Part shown: positions 60,189 through 64,000 of the stretch, one piece after another
How positions within the stretch are numbered: the stretch's first letter is position 1
How the letters are laid out: each line of letters opens with the position of its first letter
From: Candidatus Peregrinibacteria bacterium
Lineage (GTDB): Bacteria; Patescibacteriota; Gracilibacteria; UM-FILTER-43-11; JACRIE01
Direction: 5' to 3'
Length of the DNA: 64,000 nucleotides
Assembly (NCBI GenBank): GCA_016220165.1
Contig: JACRIE010000010.1
Location: forward strand, 1 to 64,000
The notes under the pieces: generated by a model
What the model was told of the DNA's origin: nothing
The model's input: only the letters and a program-made list of their open reading frames with translations
Database searches by the model: none
Made by a program: the position numbers and the translations under genes

Positions 60189-61823
60189 ATGCCCCCTTGT
60201 ATTGTCTGCAAAACACCGTTCGAAGTCCGCGACCTCGACCGCGCGTTCTACACTAAAATAGAGGTTCCTGAGCCGAAATTCTGTCCCGACTGTCGTTTTC
60301 AGCAGAGGCTCTGCTTTCGTAATGAGCGCACGCTCTACAAACGCAAAAGCAGTTTGTCGGGCACGGACATGATTTCGATTTATTCGCCCGAAAACCGCTA
60401 CAAAGTCTTCACGCCGCAGGAGTGGTGGGGCGATCAGTGGGACGGCATGAACTACGGCCGCGAGTTCGATTTCAACCGGCCGTTTTTCGATCAATTCCAG
60501 GAGTTGTTGCTCGACGTGCCGCGCATCGGCCTCTTCAACGTGAACCCCACGAACAGCGATTACTGCCAGCAGGCGTACAACTGTAAAAACTGTTATCTGT
60601 GTATCGCGGTCAAAAACTGCGAAGATTCCATGTACATCTCGCACTCAAATCGGATCAAAAGTTCTTTTGACTGCAGCCACACGCAAAACATGGAGCTGTG
60701 TTACGACTGTGTCGACAGCGACAATCTCTATGACTGCGTCCATTGCCAAAGTTGCCAAAATTCCAGCGGTCTTAGGTTCTGCTACGACTGCATCGGCTGT
60801 CACGATTGCTTCGGATCCTGGGGGCTGCGCAACAAGCGAAACTACATTTTCAACAAGCCCTACAGCCCAGAGGAATACAAACAAAAAATCGCGTCGCTGG
60901 AACTCTTTAAATACAGCAATTTCGTTAAATACAAGAACTATTTTCAGGACGTTTCCAAAAAAGCGATCCATCGCGCAGACCGCAATCTTAACACATTCGA
61001 TTCCCTTGGGAATTACCTGATCAACACGCAAAATTGTCATCGTTGTTTCGACGGTTTTGAGCTTCAGGACTGCGCGTACTCCACCTGGATTTTTGAAAGC
61101 CGCGATTGTCACGACGTCTACGGCATGGGCGAAAGCGAGCTGATCTATCAAGGCCTCGGTGTCGAGGAGGTAAATCATTGCGCGTTCAATACCTTTGTTT
61201 CCAACTCAAGCGATGTGGATTGCAGCGATCTCTGTTTTTATTCCATGAATCTTTTTGGATGCGCGAGTTTGAAGAACAAGAAGCACTGCATTTTCAACAA
61301 GCAATATTCAAAAGAAGATTACTTTAACCTTAAACCTTTAATCATTAATCATATGGGGAAGACTGGCGAGTGGGGGCGATTCTTCCCAGTCTCTCTTTCG
61401 CCCTTCGCCTACAACGAAACCGTGGCCAATAAATTCTTTCCGCTCGAAAAAGATCAGGCCCTTCAAAAGGGTTATCGCTGGCGTGACCTCGATCGAAAAG
61501 AATTCGGCGCGGCCGAAACTACTATTCCGGATAGCATTAAGGACGTGAAAGACGACATCGTGAACGCCACGCTCTCGTGCGAAACAACAAAGCGCAAATA
61601 CAAAGTGACGCTCCAGGAACTCAAATTTTACCGCGATCATGGCATCCCGATTCCGCGTCATTGTCCCGATCAGCGCTACGTCGAGCAAATGTCGCTCCGC
61701 AACCCGCGCACACTCTATGACCGAAATTGCGCCAAGTGCTCCGCCCCGCTCAAAACCACCTACGCGCCCGAACGACCGGAAATCGTTTACTGCGAGAAGT
61801 GCTACCTTAAAGAAGTCTATTAG
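60189..61823 (+). CDS. Cys-rich zinc-ribbon / solenoid family protein, paralog 4
   Basis: MPPCIVCKTPFEVRDLDRAFYTK...YCEKCYLKEVY; start refined from ORF 60120. Confidence 0.87.
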   Translation: MPPCIVCKTPFEVRDLDRAFYTKIEVPEPKFCPDCRFQQRLCFRNERTLYKRKSSLSGTDMISIYSPENRYKVFTPQEWWGDQWDGMNYGREFDFNRPFFDQFQELLLDVPRIGLFNVNPTNSDYCQQAYNCKNCYLCIAVKNCEDSMYISHSNRIKSSFDCSHTQNMELCYDCVDSDNLYDCVHCQSCQNSSGLRFCYDCIGCHDCFGSWGLRNKRNYIFNKPYSPEEYKQKIASLELFKYSNFVKYKNYFQDVSKKAIHRADRNLNTFDSLGNYLINTQNCHRCFDGFELQDCAYSTWIFESRDCHDVYGMGESELIYQGLGVEEVNHCAFNTFVSNSSDVDCSDLCFYSMNLFGCASLKNKKHCIFNKQYSKEDYFNLKPLIINHMGKTGEWGRFFPVSLSPFAYNETVANKFFPLEKDQALQKGYRWRDLDRKEFGAAETTIPDSIKDVKDDIVNATLSCETTKRKYKVTLQELKFYRDHGIPIPRHCPDQRYVEQMSLRNPRTLYDRNCAKCSAPLKTTYAPERPEIVYCEKCYLKEVY

Positions 61824-61852
61824 ACCCTCTTGTTGTCTTATTTCCTCTCTTT

Positions 61853-61996
61853 TTGTCATCCTGAACTTGTCCATAATGGACCACTTTGGGGTTTCAGGAT
61901 CTGACCCACGTTCTGCCATTTGCGATTCTTAAAAAATGCGATTAAATTGAAAATTTGAGTAGATCCTGACCCCGAAAGCCTTCGGGGCAGGATGAC
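61853..61996. repeat. Dispersed TTGTCATCCTGAA repeat, copy 2, in leader of paralog 5
   Basis: TTGTCATCCTGAACTTGTCCATAATGGACCACTTTGGGGTTTCAGGAT and terminal GGGGCAGGATGACAT. Confidence 0.75.
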
Positions 61997-61998
61997 AT

Positions 61999-63597
61999 AT
62001 GAAAAATTGCGCCCAATGTTCATCACCATTCGAGAATACCGACGCGGACCGTCAATTTTGCAAAGAGCTGGATGTGCCGGAACCCACGCAGTGCTGGACC
62101 TGTCGTCAGCAGCAGCGATTGGCGTTTCGCAATGAGCGCAATCTGTATCACCGCACGTGCGATTCAACGGGCAAGCGTATTGTGAGCATGTATTCCGCGG
62201 ACAAACCGTTAGTCGTTTATGACAGGGAGGCGTGGTGGAGCGATTACTGGAGCGGTACTGATTACGCGCGTGACTTCGATTTCAACCGTCCGTTTTTCGA
62301 ACAATTCGCTGAACTCCAAAAGGTTGTCCCGCGCGTGGGCATCGTCAACGTGGCGACGGTAAATAGCGATTATATCAATTACGCGGGCTATTCAAAAAAT
62401 TCCTATCTTATTTTCGGTTCCGTCCAGGCGGAAGATTGTTTTTACGGGTCGCCCTATTATTCCAAAGATTGCGTGGACGTGGAGCGCCTGACGCATAGTG
62501 AACTGTGTTATAAATGCATCGACTCCAAAAACCTCTACAATGGCATTTATCTTCAGGATTCTTCCGGTTGCAGCGGCTGCGTCTTTGGGTTCGATTTACA
62601 CGGTTGTCACGATTGTTTCGGCTGCGTGGGGTTGCGTCAAAAGGAGTATTACATTTTTAATAAGTCCTATTCTGCAGGAGACTATCACGTCCTGGTCAAA
62701 CAATTTCATCTGAACGACCGTCAGCATTTTGACGCGGCCAAAAAGCGGTTTGATGAGTTAGTGCTCAAAAGTCCCCGCATAAGCGCAATCATTCTAAAAT
62801 CGGAGGATTGCGTAGGACACCATATTTATGAATCCCATAATTGTTATTATGGCTTCTATTTGGAACGATGCGATGATTGCCGTTACGTCAATTGGCTCAT
62901 GGACTCCAAAAAGTGCCTGGATTACGAGTACGGCGAAGAACTTCAATGGTGCGCCTACAGCGTCGGCGGCTATCGCCTCAACAACGTTAAATTTTCCATG
63001 GCCAATGTGGAGTCTCACGACCTGCTCTACTCGGATCAGTGTTTTTCGTGCCACGATTGTTTCGGTTGCATTGGATTGCGTCATAAACAATATTGCATTT
63101 TCAATAAACCCTATTCCAAAGAGAATTACTTTAACCTTAAATCTTTAATCATTAATCATATGGGGAAGACAGGGGAGTGGGGCCAATTTTTTCCTATTAA
63201 ATATTCTCCGTACGCCTACAACGAAACCATGGCGCACGAAGAGTATTACCCGCTTACCAGGGAAGAGGTTCTCAAGCGTGACTGGAAGTGGCGCGATGCC
63301 GAGCCTGAGAAACCAATCGAAAACGTCATTTTTGACCCCAGCATCCACGAATGTCAAAAGTGCAGGCATCATTTTCGACTCATTCCCGCCGAAGTCGTTT
63401 TTTATAAAAAAATGGGCATCACTGAGCCCGTCAAATGCCCCTTGTGCCGCTATCATAAACGCATAAAACTTCGCAATCCGCGTCGGTTATTCACGCGCCC
63501 GTGCGCGAAATGTTCGGTTCCAATGCAAACCACCTATTTTCCCGATCGTCCCGAGATCATTTATTGCGAGAAGTGCTACCTTAAGGAAGTCTACTAA
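61999..63597 (+). CDS. Cys-rich zinc-ribbon / solenoid family protein, paralog 5
   Basis: MKNCAQCSSPFENTDADRQFCKELDVPEP...YCEKCYLKEVY. Confidence 0.88.
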   Translation: MKNCAQCSSPFENTDADRQFCKELDVPEPTQCWTCRQQQRLAFRNERNLYHRTCDSTGKRIVSMYSADKPLVVYDREAWWSDYWSGTDYARDFDFNRPFFEQFAELQKVVPRVGIVNVATVNSDYINYAGYSKNSYLIFGSVQAEDCFYGSPYYSKDCVDVERLTHSELCYKCIDSKNLYNGIYLQDSSGCSGCVFGFDLHGCHDCFGCVGLRQKEYYIFNKSYSAGDYHVLVKQFHLNDRQHFDAAKKRFDELVLKSPRISAIILKSEDCVGHHIYESHNCYYGFYLERCDDCRYVNWLMDSKKCLDYEYGEELQWCAYSVGGYRLNNVKFSMANVESHDLLYSDQCFSCHDCFGCIGLRHKQYCIFNKPYSKENYFNLKSLIINHMGKTGEWGQFFPIKYSPYAYNETMAHEEYYPLTREEVLKRDWKWRDAEPEKPIENVIFDPSIHECQKCRHHFRLIPAEVVFYKKMGITEPVKCPLCRYHKRIKLRNPRRLFTRPCAKCSVPMQTTYFPDRPEIIYCEKCYLKEVY

Positions 63598-63681
63598 TCA
63601 GTCCGTAGTCCGTAGAATGTAGTTCGTAGTAAAATTCAAATTAACTACTAACTACTACCTACGGACTACTACCTACGGACT
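63598..63681. repeat. GTCCGTAGT / ACTACTAACT word hairpin leader, second copy
   Basis: Near-identical to 52895-52986. Confidence 0.85.
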
Positions 63682-64000
63682 ATGCAGTGTATCCAGTGTA
63701 AAACACCATTCGAAATCTCTCAGCGCGAAATCGATTTTTGCAAAAAAATCGACATGTCTTTGCCGACGCTCTGTCCGCAGGACCGCTGGCGGGAACTCAT
63801 GGCTTCGCGTAATGAATGGAAACTCTATCGCCGCAAGTGTGACGCCACAGGAAAAGAAATTTTGAGCGCGTACGCCCCAGATTCGCCCTTCAAGGTCTAT
63901 AACAATCCCGTGTGGTGGGGCGGAACGTGGGACGCGGTCGAATACGGACGCGACTTCGATTTCAGTCGGCCATTCTTCGGGCAATTCGCCGAACTTCAAA
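63682..64000 (+). CDS. Cys-rich zinc-ribbon / solenoid family protein, paralog 6, truncated by window edge
   Basis: MQCIQCKTPFEISQREIDFCKKIDMSLPTLC. Confidence 0.85.
   Translation, partial: MQCIQCKTPFEISQREIDFCKKIDMSLPTLCPQDRWRELMASRNEWKLYRRKCDATGKEILSAYAPDSPFKVYNNPVWWGGTWDAVEYGRDFDFSRPFFGQFAELQ

Noticed and set aside
60645-61178. 177-aa minus-strand ORF opposite Cys-rich paralog 4
   Set aside because: Frame complement of conserved Cys codons; not independently conserved in the other paralogs.

Overview
The window is a 64 kb gene-dense bacterial segment using the standard code (TAA, TAG and TGA all act as stops). Gene content (SecD, HtpX, VirB2/VirB6-like proteins, TrmB regulators, many 'hypothetical' Cys-rich and surface proteins) suggests a Patescibacteria/CPR genome; this is inference and no rRNA is present to test it. 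The left part holds housekeeping genes: groES-groEL with a CIRCE site, topA, HU, trxA, RNase H, secD with an inserted parvulin domain, a nucleotidyltransferase, htpX, a trypsin-like/SLH protease, a giant beta-helix surface protein and uvrB. The middle holds a VirB2/VirB6-like membrane cluster, hicBA, and a surface cluster with cohesin- and dockerin-like modules. At 39.5-41.5 kb are two secreted or variable proteins and a 78-nt template/variable repeat pair whose mismatches are concentrated at template adenines, the signature of a diversity-generating retroelement; no reverse transcriptase is in the window. The right part holds tRNA-Arg(CCU), RhuM, an aminotransferase, a radical SAM protein, sdaAB/sdaAA, TA modules, TrmB, amtB, and a six-member array of large Cys-rich paralogs of unknown function running off the right edge. 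Across the window, 5' leaders carry hairpins built from short repeated 'words', there is a dispersed terminal-inverted-repeat element with at least four copies, and two perfect 36-40 nt palindromes lie in frame inside a VirB6-like gene. All calls come from reading the sequence; no database search was run.
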